DNA of 64,000 nucleotides from Helicoverpa zea (lineage: Eukaryota; Arthropoda; Insecta; Lepidoptera; Noctuidae): positions 6,944,001 through 7,008,000 of the forward strand of contig NC_061459.1 in assembly GCF_022581195.2 (NCBI RefSeq), in the 5' to 3' direction. The position numbers were made by a program, and so were the translations under genes. A model generated the notes under the pieces. That model was given only the letters and a program-made list of their open reading frames with translations. It ran no database searches and was not told where the DNA came from. Below are positions 20,335 to 33,245 of the stretch, one piece after another. The number at the start of each line of letters is the position of its first letter. Position 1 is the stretch's first letter.

Positions 20335-20490
20335 GGAAACATTTTAGCTTTAACCTTAAAGGCTCCGAAACTACTGATCCAACTGAAAAATTCTTTCACT
20401 AGGCACAATACACACATACCTACAGCATTGGCTATATTTTCTCCGGGTACTACAGGACGCGATTTACACCGAGGGAAACAGCTAGTAGGT
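20335..20490 (-). repeat. RTE-type repeat fragment, reverse orientation
   Basis: The reverse complement reads CTAGCTGTTTCCCTCGGTGT, then CCCGGAGAAAATATAGCC and TTGGATCAGTAGTTTCGGAG. Same block order as the repeat at 11862, more diverged. Confidence 0.55.
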
Positions 20491-23400
20491 ATTGGCTAAA
20501 GAAACAATGGAAAAAAACAATATGTCGGAAAAACATCAATTGTTTTGATTTTTCTTGATGATTATAAAGGACTAGTTATAGTCATTTCAATTCTCTGGAC
20601 AAAGACGAGGAAAATGGCTGAAAAATAAGTTTGTAAATATGCTATGGTAGGGATGTGGCATTGATGAATAAACGCTAAAAGCAGAACATTTATAACTATT
20701 CTACTTGTGAGTAATGATTTCAAAGAAATTTCAAAGAATATACCAATCTACAGTATTCGACGAATAGTAGAATATAGAATAAAGTTGGCAGGATCATGTA
20801 ATAAAGCTTTCTAAGAAACATAGTGTTTTGAAACCTAATACTCAGTACGGGACCTCATTTACCGATGTTTTAGTAGTAAGTAAGTATGAGAGATTGTTTG
20901 AGAGACTGCGGTTCTATATTTAGTTTGATAAATTAGTTATGTCATCAATAGAAATAAATGAATCATACCTAGTTACTTGATCATGTTTTAATTTAAATTA
21001 AAACTCTAGATAAAGTTCTTCTTTATGATTCCTATATTCCTATTTATTTATCTATTTTGTTTGAAATATTCACATAGAGAACCTATGCCTGTTATAAATT
21101 AAGGATTTACAGAAAGACCGGTGTTGAACAGGTAGGTAGCAGGTAAACTCTAAATATATCTGGATATCTCCGGTCTATTTTCACGAAGAGCTTATTTGAG
21201 GAAAGTGCTGATCTTAATATGTCTCAAAATTGCCTACATTACGTAAGTTTTCAGGAATAGTTTTGTAAGAAAGGATTACTTAAAAGACTGAACAGGAAAT
21301 ATTGTTAGATCAGATAATTAAAGAAGGGCGAAGAAGACTCATAATACTCACGGATTAGGTCATATAAACTAAAGTATCATGCATAAAACTCACCATAAAA
21401 TTATCAGTCTTTCAGTTCCACGTAGCTCTATCTATACTAAAAGGGTATAAACTAAGCGGGTCGCCATAGCCCTACGTGCTACTTGCTCCATCTAGTGGAG
21501 CCTAACCGAACTAAGTATAACACAACAACGCCATCTGGTGTCGGTGCAGCGGACAGCGGTGCTTAAGGCTCCGCGCCCGCCGCCCGACTGAACCTTCGCT
21601 CTAACGAAATCGGCAACCAGTCGAGCCTATTTTCGTATTGCCTCGTTATCCGTTACGACGCTGGTTGGTCGTTATTTTCGTTGGTCGTTACGATCACGTA
21701 TTTTGCACACGGCCGTTGCTGATAAACAGATGGCCAACTATTTTCGGCGTAGCGGCGTTAGTCGTTATAACGACGCAATATCTCTTTATATAGTTAGGCC
21801 GCTTAGTGGGTCGTTGTTCTAATTTTGCGTTCGTTTAAAAGTTCTGGCAATTATCAAATTACCTGTGCATTCATTTAACGATATCATATGTGGACCTCAT
21901 GTTGTTTGTTGGAGATTATTACGTGGTCATTAGTTATCTGTCCAAAAAGGGGAGTGTTAATTTTAATTAAACAAATTAAATGCCTAAATTAAATATAATA
22001 TAATATTGCATAAAATTAAATCCTATCTCCATTTTTTTTAAGAACAACGTGATAAAAAAATTTCGAGTAACTGATTAATTATTAGGCCCTACCATCTTTT
22101 ATTAAGTGTTATATTTGTATTATGTACATATATTTTTTCTATATTCGCTACGTGATTTGTGTAATGTGCTTAACTACACAGCACATTACAGTTACTTGCT
22201 AGTAAAGGATGGTAGCAGGATAATAGATTTATATCAATCCATAAAGGAAAAAAATACTAAGATAACCTACCTTAAATGCAAAATAAGTTGTCTCCCAAAT
22301 ATTATTTTACTTTCACTGCACAATAACTCGCACGAACTATCAATTAACTTAAACATGATTACTTTTCTACCCCCCGATCACTGCATTTAACACACATTTA
22401 CTTCTACCGCTACTATTGACAAACGTCAACTGTGAGAGACTTAGATTAAAACAAAGCAATAGCGATAGCCAGGCCTAATGATGTCAATGACATTGGTAAT
22501 AGATAGCTGACGTATTTTATTAGAAATCTGTCTCAAGCCAAATACCATTAAATTCGAATAATTTCATTGAATAGGGTTAAAAATAGATAGGTTTAGCTTA
22601 TATTGTCCAACAGTTTATTAAGTTAAATCAACAAATTAATCTTAGTAGTAAAAAACTTGCTAATTTATTTTTGCTAGGCGCAAAAACTCATTTTTTTATA
22701 TCTTTTTATCCACGGAATCGATGTGGTCCAAAATTTAATTCCGGAGGGTAGCAATTAGGTAGCAACTCTGGGTGAAGAAAAAACTCAATACTTTTGTGCC
22801 GTTTCTTTACACTGGGAAAAGTGACAGCCATCCTGATATCAGAATGGCTGGAAACCTTTAGATGCTGAATAGGTATCTTCAAAACCACGAGGGTAGCAAT
22901 TGCTAGCAACTAATGGTAGCTGGTAGCAATTAGGTAGCAAGTCTCTATTACGAGAGGATCGAATAGTTGTGACAGCGATCCTGACGCAGACCAACCCCCC
23001 GAGATGAGCTTTTCAGTAACTCTAGCGGTTTTTCAGTAGTATCCCAAAGTTTTCTGAACGAAAGTTAAGCTGCTGGGCAAACATAGGTGTTCTAATCAAT
23101 ATTATTTAGGTAACATTTGGTGAAAACCTTGAATAATTTCAAGTAGGCTGCAAGCGTATTTATATTATTTGTTGATCAGAACTTTTAACCTGAACTTTAT
23201 TCCACTCTTTTTATTTACCTAAATTCTCAATAGATGGCAGCACTAGGCACATAAGTCTCGTATGTGCAGATGCCCTTAACATTTCGATTTCATTATTATC
23301 GAAAGTTTTAAAGGCTGGATACTTCATAGCCATATGAAACAATAAGCTATGAGTTTTCGTCTAAATTTTTTTGTAATTTTTATTTAGAATTCTAAATCTA

Positions 23401-23496
23401 AAGAAGATCCGATTCGAAAATATAATGCTGATTTATCAAGACTTGCTAAATTGGTAAAAAAAAAAATATGCGTTTATTGTTTTTAATAGCTACCAG

Positions 23497-23880
23497 GGGC
23501 CCGATTCTCCTAAGTTAATAATGTCTAAATCGAGTAGAAATCGAATCGCAATAGCAGTTTTAACCATATCGGGCATTCTGCTACTAATAAAAGACCAATC
23601 GCATTCGATTGACATTTGATTGGTGTGCGATTGGTCTGCTATTTTGGTGATTTTGGTCCATACGGTAGTTTGCTGTACAATCATTTTGCAATCGTAAATC
23701 ATTTGCAGACAAAATGATTCATTATTGAATGACAGAAAAGGATAAAAACGTTTATTTCAAAGAAAAAATAGCGGAATGCCACATACCCTTCAATCGTAAT
23801 CGAGTCGGGATCGGATCTCAGTCGAATCGAGTCGAACGTGAATCGTATGACGCTTAAGTAAAATTAGGAGAATCGCGACC
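23497..23880 (-). mobile_element. Third copy of the same 384-base MITE, reverse orientation
   Basis: Starts GGGCCCGATTCTCCTAAGTT and ends with a decayed right terminus, TTAGGAGAATCGCGACC. It is flanked by CAG (23494-23496, 23881-23883). The body matches the 5.9-6.6 kb copies in reverse complement, including the ACCAATCGC repeats and the ATGACAGAAAAGG segment. Same length as the inner copy. Confidence 0.87.
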
Positions 23881-25685
23881 CAGATTAATTCTATTGACGT
23901 ATGTAAAGGTTATACCAACTTGGTTATTTTACTTACCTATTGCTTGAGGATTTCGTACCACTGTCAGAAAGCTTGCAGATCTATACTTAGGTATATAAGT
24001 AAGTATTAAATAAATTCTATACATATGTCCATACCTTGTGCGACAAGCAAATGTTCAATGTCTTTTTAGCATTTTCTTATTTAATTAAGTTAAAGATATG
24101 GAGTATAGAAGTACAGATAAGAATAACTCATACAAGAGCTATTGTCATTTAGGTACCCTAAGAAACGTACATGTACTCTTTAAAATTAATACACAACTGC
24201 AACAAATTGGCTTACCCCGCTTAATTAAGGTTAAAATAAATAAAATGCATGACATTAACATTGAATAAAAGTCACTGATGCAAAGTATGCAGCTGTTACA
24301 TTCCTGGCGCATCTCCAATAAATCAATGTATTCGCGATAGTTGCTAATGATGCAACTACTTTTTTCATAATAAACTGTACACGTTATGAATTACTTTCTC
24401 TATGAAAACAGTCGGTTAGCCGTCAAAAACAAATATCTGTTTGGAAGCAGTTCAAAAAGTAACCAATGTACATAAAATAACGGGAGAATCAAAGGCTCTT
24501 AGCATACCACCCAGCTTATCCATGAATGGATGACCGTTTAAGATCTTTGTGCCTAGAAGAAGTACGGTAAGCTCTTGATCCTGTTAAAACTGACAATGAG
24601 AATTATAAAGCGAATTGAAGGATAACAAAAAAGTACGTTCTTCTAGGACTTCAGCACCATTTGGGTTATAAAATATGACAGGAAGAACAAGCTAATGAGA
24701 GTAGGGGAATAAAGAGTGCACCCTACGATGGACTACTATTACAATAGCTTACCGATGTTTATATGGAATCATAGAAAGAATGGACAGAAGTTAAATGCAC
24801 GACTTCTAGCATCCTATCTCTCATATCTAGTATCTACGTCCCTTCTGGGGTCCGATTGACAAAGGTAAAAACTAAAGAGCAAAATCGGCCCGTTCATAGT
24901 CGTAGGTATGTGTGTGAATTTTCCCTAAAAAAGCAGTCCTGAGTACTGTGCACGTTTCAGAAGTCACCCTGTCGTTGTTTGCAGAAGGTCGATGCCCTAT
25001 TTAACATGATTTAGAGCACTCTTCTTCAATCCATGAAAATTAATCCTCAGCCTTGATCCGTTTTACCAGCTTTATGCTATGGCAATGGCACGGTAGTAAA
25101 ATTTTGAAGTTTATGAAGTGTTTTATTAGTGTAGCAGAAAAGCTATAATTTTTGTATAGACCATGAACTAAAATGTTTTGTCAATGGATAGTCAATAAAA
25201 CATGGTTTGTTCAAAACATGGGAATCTATCAAAACTCCTTAAATTCTGGCATCAATATTTTATTTTACTAAGAATCTCTTACCTGTTCATCATAATTGTA
25301 TAGAAACGTTGATGTTTCTTAGCGGTAGGTACCTACAAGGATGTGTAGGGTAAATTGTTCAATCAATAGAAATATTTGTATTCAAATAAAATTTAAACGT
25401 TAGTTTTGTATTTTATTATAAAACCATATAATAAAATGGAAATAAATAATGTATCTTAAATACTAGGCACTTATGTACAAAATCATTTTGGCGCTACATG
25501 GAGTGTATATCATGAACCCAAGGTATGCAAAGTTTGCAAGGTACTACATTGCTACATTACAGCAGATTATATTCCACATCACGCTTGACTAGATTCATAA
25601 GGCTAACAGTCTCACATAAGCGTCCATACTTCTCAGTTTTGTACAAAAATATCTTATAAATAATATCACTGGATGGACGAGGTGC

Positions 25686-27376
25686 TCACTTGCCGAGCAA
25701 GATCTTGCGGCCAGCGCCCAAGTTCTGGCCGGCCTGGGTGGCGCCCTTGTTGGAGCCAGCCTGGAGACCGATCACGGTCTTACCGGCGTTCAGGACCTCT
25801 TCGGAGAAGTCGCGCTTGCACTCCTCAGAGGGCTTGGGTCCCAGGTAGGGGCCGCTCCATTCAGCGTGCCTGTAGGTCTGCAAACAAAGGAAATGATGCA
25901 TCAACAACGTGTTAGACTACCATTTTATCTTCCTAAGTGTTGAGTTATGGAAGAATTAGCAACACTTGAGTAAAGAACTTGTAAACGTGTAAGATTCGAG
26001 TATTGCCCACTCGGCCTCAAATACACCGAGCGACCTTGGATATTTATGAAAACTGAGGTAATGTTGCAAGATGCTCGTAAAATTTGGTTGAACTTGGCAC
26101 AGCGCCAACTCCTTAAATTCTAAACGTATCTTAAACCAAACAATCTGTGAACACATTATTTAATTCAATGGTTGGTGAATTTAAAATTTTCTTACGTCGA
26201 TCTCACTTGTTTATAGATTGCATGTGTGAGATGCCTTATAAAAGTGTTTATTATAATGATTTTAAATTGGGTGCGATAAACATCTGCATGTTTACAAGAT
26301 TATAAAATCTATTGCGTAATACTCGTTAATCTCGGAATACTTATATGAGGGGCCTGCGATATTGCTTTGGGAAGTGCAGTGATGGCATTTGGAATGTTAC
26401 GGGCTGTTAAGTGTTGGATGCTCACCTCACGGCCGAGAGCGAACAGTGTGTTGGTGACCTGGGCGATGTCCTTCTTCTCCCATAGGTCGACGGTCTGGAA
26501 CACGTCGATGTCGGGGACACCGTACGCCTTAATGGCCGCCTGGAAGCTAAAAGGGAAAAAAACATTAGCAATTTGTCTCGCATTTTTTACTACTTGCATT
26601 AAAATTCGGTGTTTCTTTTGCTCGAAATAGTGCGTACTTCTAACTTTTTATATATATTTCTTTTCTAGCCCTCGCCTCGGATTAAAAACTTTTGTTTTTA
26701 TCGAGATAGCTTTGATTTGATTGCGTTATATTGTAATTTATCATCACTTTTCTACTTACTTGGTAATGTTCTCCATCATCTTGAATTGTCCGCCGGAGGT
26801 GTTGATCTTGGCAATGGAGCCAGGCTTGATCTTGTTGATGAGCTGGCAGAGGACCGTGCCGTCCTTGATGACATCCTCGAAGAGTTCACCAGGGGGGAAT
26901 TTGGCGCCAAGGATGGCTTCGATCCACTCCTGGGCTTCCTTCTCCTGCTCGGGGCTACGCTTGGAAGCCAACTATAGAGAACAAAAGATTCATTAGAAAC
27001 GAAAAATATTGTGAGAAATCTGAGTGTGTTAGGTTTTTTTTGCTATGTCCTGTGTTTGTTCATAATCATTCTATCGGTGTCAAAATAGTCAAGTAGTAAA
27101 AAATATCAACAATGTAATTAAAATCACAAGTTTCTAAGAAATAAAATAGAATAAAGTGTTTCAGAACAATATAACGAATGTCACCATATTTGTTAAAAAT
27201 ACTTTTATTTATTTTAAATGTAACTATTATAAAAACAATATTGGAGAATAAGACTTTTAAAACTATATTGAAAAAATTTTTAAATATATTTTAGGGGGAT
27301 AAAAATTGTGTGAAATGAAAATGTATTATGATTTTTTTTTTCTAACCTTAGCGCGGACTTGACGTTCCAGAGACAT
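25686..27376 (-). CDS. Mp20: Muscle-specific protein 20 (calponin/transgelin family), complete
   Basis: Four coding exons: 27376-27347, 26971-26760, 26546-26426 and 25877-25686 (TGA), all GT/AG. The total is 555 bases or 184 residues, the length I recall for fly Mp20. The short first exon gives MSLERQVRAK. The calponin-homology domain follows at roughly 15-125 (KEAQEWIEAILGAKFPPGEL, DGTVLCQLINKIKPGS, YGVPDIDVFQTVDLWEKKDI). The C-terminus carries one calponin-like repeat (IGLQAGSNKGATQAGQNLGA then GRKIL). Family proteins bind actin and calcium signalling partners in synchronous muscle; the exact role here is inferred. A possible minus-strand poly(A) signal lies at plus 25412-25417. A TATA/initiator promoter sits just upstream. 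No frame damage. Confidence 0.96.
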
Positions 27377-27441
27377 GTTGTGTGTTGTGTGTGTGTGGCT
27401 GCGGAGATGAGGAGTTAGTGCGCTGTAGAAAGCACCGCTAG

Positions 27442-27476
27442 ACTGAACTCCTGAAAGCTGAGTCCGAGTATTTATA
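27442..27476 (-). promoter_or_regulatory. Mp20 core promoter: TATA box and initiator
   Basis: On the minus strand, TATAAATA occupies 27476-27469 and the initiator TCAGT occupies 27446-27442, with its A at 27444, 32 bases from the first T of the TATA box. The predicted leader is about 67 bases to the ATG at 27376. This is the standard architecture of strong tissue-specific insect promoters. Confidence 0.75.
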
Positions 27477-29559
27477 GCGCCCACAAGATGCGCCCTTCTG
27501 GAAAACTCGTACGCAGCGCTCGCCACCCGATGACCAGCCGATACGAATAGTCATCTGACTCAACAACAGCCTTTGTCTTACTTTATTGAAAATTTCACAT
27601 TTTTAATGAGAAAAATCATTTTTCCATCTAATTATGAACGGAATTCCAGTTTGTATAAGTACTCAGTCGAAAAAAATTAGTTAGAAATAACATATTTAAA
27701 AATGAAGCGCAAATTCTATCTCTTTATTCATTTTTTTGTTTAGTAGCTACATGAACAAATAGTGTGTGGAAAAGCTACGTAAACCTTAATTTAAAATAAG
27801 TCTACGCAATTTACGATTCTTAATCACACTCGATAAATTGTACCTATATTTTCAACGCTAGTTCGTTCCAGGGACATTAACCTCAGTTTTTATGAATTAT
27901 TTTTATTTTACTTTATACTTAGATGACGATTTAAAATTTCCTTTTGATATTTGATGTTAACTGATGAGTGCTATTAATTTCCAAGCGTTGAAAAATTTGA
28001 ATCTTGATGATAAAAAATCTATTCATTTGATAATAACTATCAGCGAGCAGTTATAAATGGCTCTTTTAAATTTTAATTTAACACATAAAGTAGGTACATA
28101 GCACACATTGGTGTCTATTTCAAAATTCAAAATTATATTTTGCCTTGCTTGCTTGCCTAAGATTTTTTCTTGTATTCGTGGTTGTTTTAATGAAACAAAA
28201 AAAATGTAAAAAAATACCAAGACAGGCAGTAATAGACATATTCATAGTTTTCTTTAAACCCGAAAAGACAATCATACTAAAACACGCTTACCTAAACAAA
28301 ATCACATACAAAGCCTGTTTTATCATAGCAAAAAAAACTTTCCACAAATCCTTTCATAAAAGCTCAGCTCGAAAGCTTCATGGAAGTCCTTATAAGGCAC
28401 TAATGCATATCGTGGGCGGGCGCTACGCCTGCGCGGGCGCCGCCCACTCGCGCGCACGCATCCAGATGAGAACCCGCTGAGTTATCATTGTCGCCGTAGC
28501 CCACGCGAAAAAAACTAAATTCTTTACGTGTGAAAATGATTTTTCTCTGAAAAAGTTTCGTCTGCGTGTACTGTAATTAGCGAAAACGTCATTGACGCTT
28601 TTTTCGGTGTCAACTAATCAGCCTTACATGTGAAATGATTCATTGCTGTGTTTTGTGGCACTCGTCATGCGCTTTATTAACTAGACGTAGATACTTCCAG
28701 CGTCTTTACTTTGAAAATGCATTTTATTTTCAGTGCTTCTGTGGTTCAGGTTTACCACGTAGTAAACCTGTAGAGTTACTAATGTCATAAGCACCTCATG
28801 TTATTTAAAAAATACATAACAGATATTCAAAAAATAAAGAAAATAGTCCTCAAGATATGACAGTTTTATATGCACTTACATTTGCATAAAACTTTCGTCA
28901 ATTTATTATAGGGTTGATGATAAATGGATTTCATTGTATAGACACCTCTATCCTATATACCTAGTACTTACTTATTGTACATACATTTTTCAGATATATG
29001 ATAAATATGTATGTAGCTATAGGATATTGAATATGTGACCATTATAATTATATATCCCTCACTTCTGGTACAACCAACTCTCTAAATTACGAAATAATAT
29101 GAGATATTGCAAGTAATCCAACGAAATTCAAATCTATTTCTTTTCATCTATGAGTTTTCTCTTTATAAACTACCTAAGAGTTGTAGAACATCTGGTATAT
29201 ATCATTTAAATTCGTTCAATCATACCTTTTACAGTTTCTGATACTAAGAGTCAGTTATAAATAAACTTCTTCCATCGAAGACCAAAAACATTCTCGTATG
29301 AGCTCATTCTACACGTAGGACTCACGCGCTTCACGTATCCACTTACCATTTTAATTTATTGAAACATCAAGCTATCAAATATAATATCGTAAAGAAACAG
29401 TTACGATTAGATGTCATCTCGACTCTAAATCACTAAAAGCACGTGGGTAGAGATAATACGTATCTACCTAAGTATATTCCATAGATACAGTTGCTACTAT
29501 GCATTTTTTTTGCATCAGAAAATTATTTGGTTTCGTAAAAGATACGTTGCAGATTATTA

Positions 29560-29680
29560 CTAAGATATTTCTTTACCTGTAACCTTTTGTATCATTCATC
29601 TCATATTCTCGTTTCGGGATTTGAACCCTAGAGATGACGCAATTTAGTACTATAACAGTTAACACCAGTGTCCACTTTTA
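29560..29680 (-). repeat. Possible tRNA-derived SINE fragment
   Basis: The minus strand contains GGTTCAAATCC at 29627-29617, a perfect RNA polymerase III B box, preceded about 45 bases upstream by CACTGGTGTTAACTG. The A box is poor and no cloverleaf with acceptor stem is evident, so an intact tRNA gene is unlikely. SINE identity is a guess from the B box context. Confidence 0.35.
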
Positions 29681-30094
29681 TCTCGAAACTTTGAACTGCA
29701 TCTAAATACTCCAAACTGTATGATAATCGACAATTTATTACTAACCACTTACTATCTACCACGTGTGTAGATTCTTCACTTTAGAGTAGGTAATTAATGT
29801 GACACCTATTTTATTTATGCGATGTCAGTTTATGAATTAACAACATCGCCTGTGTCGTAATAAAATCTGATTACATTAAGATACAATTTTGCAAGCCTTT
29901 TTTATGATCGATACTTACCCGTGTGTGTTTCGTTCACAGTATTTGAAAACTACGAGTACGATTATTTCTACAACTTTCCCGCATACTTCAGACTAAATAG
30001 TCTGCCGACAGTTGAACTTGATGGCTGTAATTTTTTTAAAGAAAATCTTGTCTACAAGCAAAGTTTTCAGTCGGTCTTTTACCGGCTAAATACC

Positions 30095-30325
30095 TATAGT
30101 TCGGCCATTCAGAGAATGCGTTCCTGACACGTCGCGATTGAACTGACGACGTAATAACATTCATTGATTATTGATATAATAATGTTGTTTTAATGCTCCT
30201 CAATTGTTAAAACGGTAAACAACCAGCAAAAATATTTTTATCGTAACTGCAACGCCATTGCAAAGTTACGTCGTCAGTTCAATCGCGACGTGTCAGGAAC
30301 GCATTCTCTGAATGGCCGAACTATA
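30095..30325. mobile_element. 231-base MITE with 60-base perfect terminal inverted repeats, copy 1
   Basis: Termini TATAGTTCGGCCATTCAGAG... mirror each other perfectly for about 60 bases; the central part is AT-rich with no coding capacity. Flanking TA dinucleotides fit a TA target duplication as in Tc1/mariner-like elements. By eye the sequence is identical to the copy at 51015-51245. Confidence 0.9.
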
Positions 30326-33039
30326 ATGTCTGTTATGTACGCAGGTACTACCATTCATCTTCATACTGATTTATGAGCAACAAACTATCGACCGACTAAA
30401 AGTTTGCAGTGTGAATGTTTTATTTTAAAGACAAGATACGGTATTTACATTTCGTAAGTCCCGTAACGGAAGCACCTAGGTACCTACATACTTGAACTAT
30501 CACACCTACTTAACATTTCCTTATTGAAGTGGGCAAACGTTCAAAGCACTTCACTAACTTAGAGTAAATTGTAGGAATGATAAGTCACACCACTAAGATT
30601 TGCCTTTGGATCTACTAACTTGTTCTCTTGTATACCTACCTACCTGCGTACGTTACTATCCCTACATACGTAGAGAGAGCCTATCGCGATAATTATTTGC
30701 GATGTACATGTTGTGCTTTTGTAGTCATCGCCCATTGTAAACAGTTTTACAGGCATCAGTGGAAACTGTGCTTTTCAAAAAGATTCCAAAGGTTCGCATT
30801 AAACATTTTATAGAGGTAATAGAGTTGTGTACGTATAGTATATGTTGTGTTTATACTAATTCCTTGTATGACGCATTGTAACATAATCAAGTTTATCTCG
30901 TTCATCGTCAGGTCAATCTCGTTTGGTGCTGTAGCTGAAATCTGGTATTACTATTCATCATCATGTTGCTACACTTACCTATGTCTGGATAGCTGATTTT
31001 GTAGAGTAGATACTTCGGTAGTAATTATATAGCTGTTTTATACCATCCAATAATATTTTGATTGCTGAGAAACATTACGCTACATGGATACTCTTCTTAC
31101 AGATCAACCATGATTCCTAAATGTCCTAAATTCTTAAAATATAAAACACATTAAACTATTTATTAAATCAATTTTCCTCAGGTTTTTGTAAAATGTTTGA
31201 GTATCCATTGAGCTAATGTAGAAGTCATTTAGAATTAGCTGTCACAACATTCCAACCTATAAAACAGTACTTATCAACTACGGAGTTAATCTAACAAACG
31301 AGTTTATTTCAGTTTTACATTCTGCTCGCGGAATCCTAAACAACATGTACGACCACGTGAACATTGTACGCAAATAGAACATTAAACTATAAATACCGAC
31401 ATAAATCATTTCGTAATTACTCAAAATCTACGCAGACATCCGAAGCGGCTTTTTTTCGTGTTTACGTATTCACAGAATAATATTTTACCTAGAACTGTCT
31501 ACAGACACGAAAACAATGTCATCTTCATTTTAGTGGTGAGAGTGCGTCGGCCCTTCGCGGCGAACAAGGTCGTGATGGCCTATAATCGGACTCAAGGCGC
31601 ACATCACTCGTGGTTATGACACGCCAGATAAATATTTGTCCTTTTTATGTATTCTAGATCAGTGTTCTTAATTCTCGAGTTTAGAAGGTCAGCCTGAGCG
31701 CCATCGACCTCTCGTGTTTTGGAAACCAAGGGCGCTTTGTTTCTAACTGAGCTTTTTACAAATAAATAAAATTGGCAAGATAGCATAGTATTTTTTCACT
31801 AGATATTACATTATTTTTACTTGACTTGATTCAAAGTCTTTGTTCTTTCAAGTATTCTTCTTAGCTTAGAGAGTTTGTGTGCATGTAGAATTGCAGCATA
31901 CTGAAACGAAACTGAAAACGGAAATGATCATCATTCGAAATATGTCGGTGCTGAAATCGCTTGCATTAAATACTTACAACATCTCGTGTCGTGCCCTAAT
32001 TTTAAATATAGAATCTGTATGCATTTGTGCATTGTTATAATAATATTTGCAAGTTTGCAAAGGAACTTCATTTTCGCTTTCAAAATGTCTTTAGAATATT
32101 TAGGTACATACTTAGATTTTTTACTTCAGCACAGCCAAACATTAATTTTAGATCACTTGCTTCATATATTATTAGCCAAAAGGTCACAGTGAACATAAAC
32201 AAAACAGACGATTTATTGTTTGCTTTATTAAAACACCCTCCACAAACTCATCAATAATTACATACACTCGGGTACACCACTATTATTGACTAGTATTTAC
32301 AAATCGTTTATTTATTACATATTTACATCGCTTGTCGCCAACTCCGGTATGTTGGCTATGTTATCAAACTATTAATCTATGCACTTAATCAATAAATAAT
32401 AATTTCTTTAACATAATCCTAATGTTCCGGTGACTAGAAGTACATTGACACAAAACCGTTACAGTTTGCGGAATTATTTTAAGATTCATTTGGATAAATA
32501 CACTTTATATTCCATTTAGGCATCGACGAATAAAATACATCATACTTTTATAGGACAACATTTAAAATTAATTTATATTATCCGTTCACTTCAATTCTTC
32601 ATTGAATAAGTATACCTTTATTAAACGTATACAATGGGAATGTTATTTACAGTCGTATCACACAAAACTTCATTATCGTAAACTATCTAAAACTAAACAC
32701 CCGTGTACATAATAACAGGCAACTTGTACGTTCAACTGCTTTGTTACAATAAATATATCTAAAAATTATTTAGACAGTTCATTATTGCGACAATAATACT
32801 ATAATGGACACGAATTGGCACTTGGAATGTTTACGCGCAATCGAAATTAATATCGTATCTCGTCGATAAGGTTATCACTTTAGAAAGTTTTCACTTGGCA
32901 CAATGTAACGTGGAATGTTATGGGAATGCAAGAGGTACGGAGGAGAGCAGGTGTGTCGCGGTGCAGGAGTGACAGCGGCGCGCTCCCCGCGGGCTCGTCG
33001 CGGCACGGACGGTGGCTCAAGGCGACGCTGTTACGCCCA

Positions 33040-33245
33040 TTAGAAAAGATGGTTGTTCGTTTTGGCGAGCGTGCCCAGGTGGTCGGACAGCAGATAGTTG
33101 GGGGGCGCCACGCCGAGGAGTGGGAACCCGGAGGGCTGGCGCAGCAGGCCGCAGCCGCCGGTCCACTTGCCGCCTCCGCTGCCGCTCACCGGCGGCAGGC
33201 CCACGTCACCTCCCACGCCGTTCAGCTCCTCGCATAATTTGTTCG
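33040..33245 (-). CDS. Phox2: Phox2 last exon
   Basis: Acceptor GTGCAG at 33251-33246. Encodes NKLCEELNGVGGDVGLPPVS, a Gly-rich part and the end LLSDHLGTLAKTNNHLF followed by TAA. Its entry phase fits exon 3 exactly. Confidence 0.85.

Larger units (their letters stand above)
11260..25400. other. Intergenic region between Mlp84B promoter and Mp20 3' end, no gene supported
   Basis: About 14 kb of AT-rich DNA with only short open frames, none resembling a known protein. It contains the RTE-type repeats at 11862 and 20335, a MITE at 23497 and a 13-G run at 11442-11454. There is a short hairpin at 15171-15229, a repeated GGTAGCAATTAGGTAGCAA motif at 22745 and 22921, and a GC-richer stretch at 21540-21780. 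Regulatory elements for the muscle genes may lie here but none can be named. Confidence 0.5.
27480..33039. other. Region between Mp20 promoter and Phox2 stop codon
   Basis: No gene recognised. It holds a GC-rich stretch at 28400-28470, a tRNA-like B box near 29617, a 231-base MITE at 30095-30325 and probably the Phox2 3' UTR. The minus-strand AATAAA nearest a plausible 3' end is plus 32308-32313 (tttatt), about 730 bases after the stop; another lies near 32616. Confidence 0.45.

Noticed and set aside
29610..29635. Possible tRNA gene on minus because of a perfect B box
   Set aside because: A weak A box and no 7-bp acceptor stem; kept only as a possible SINE fragment.
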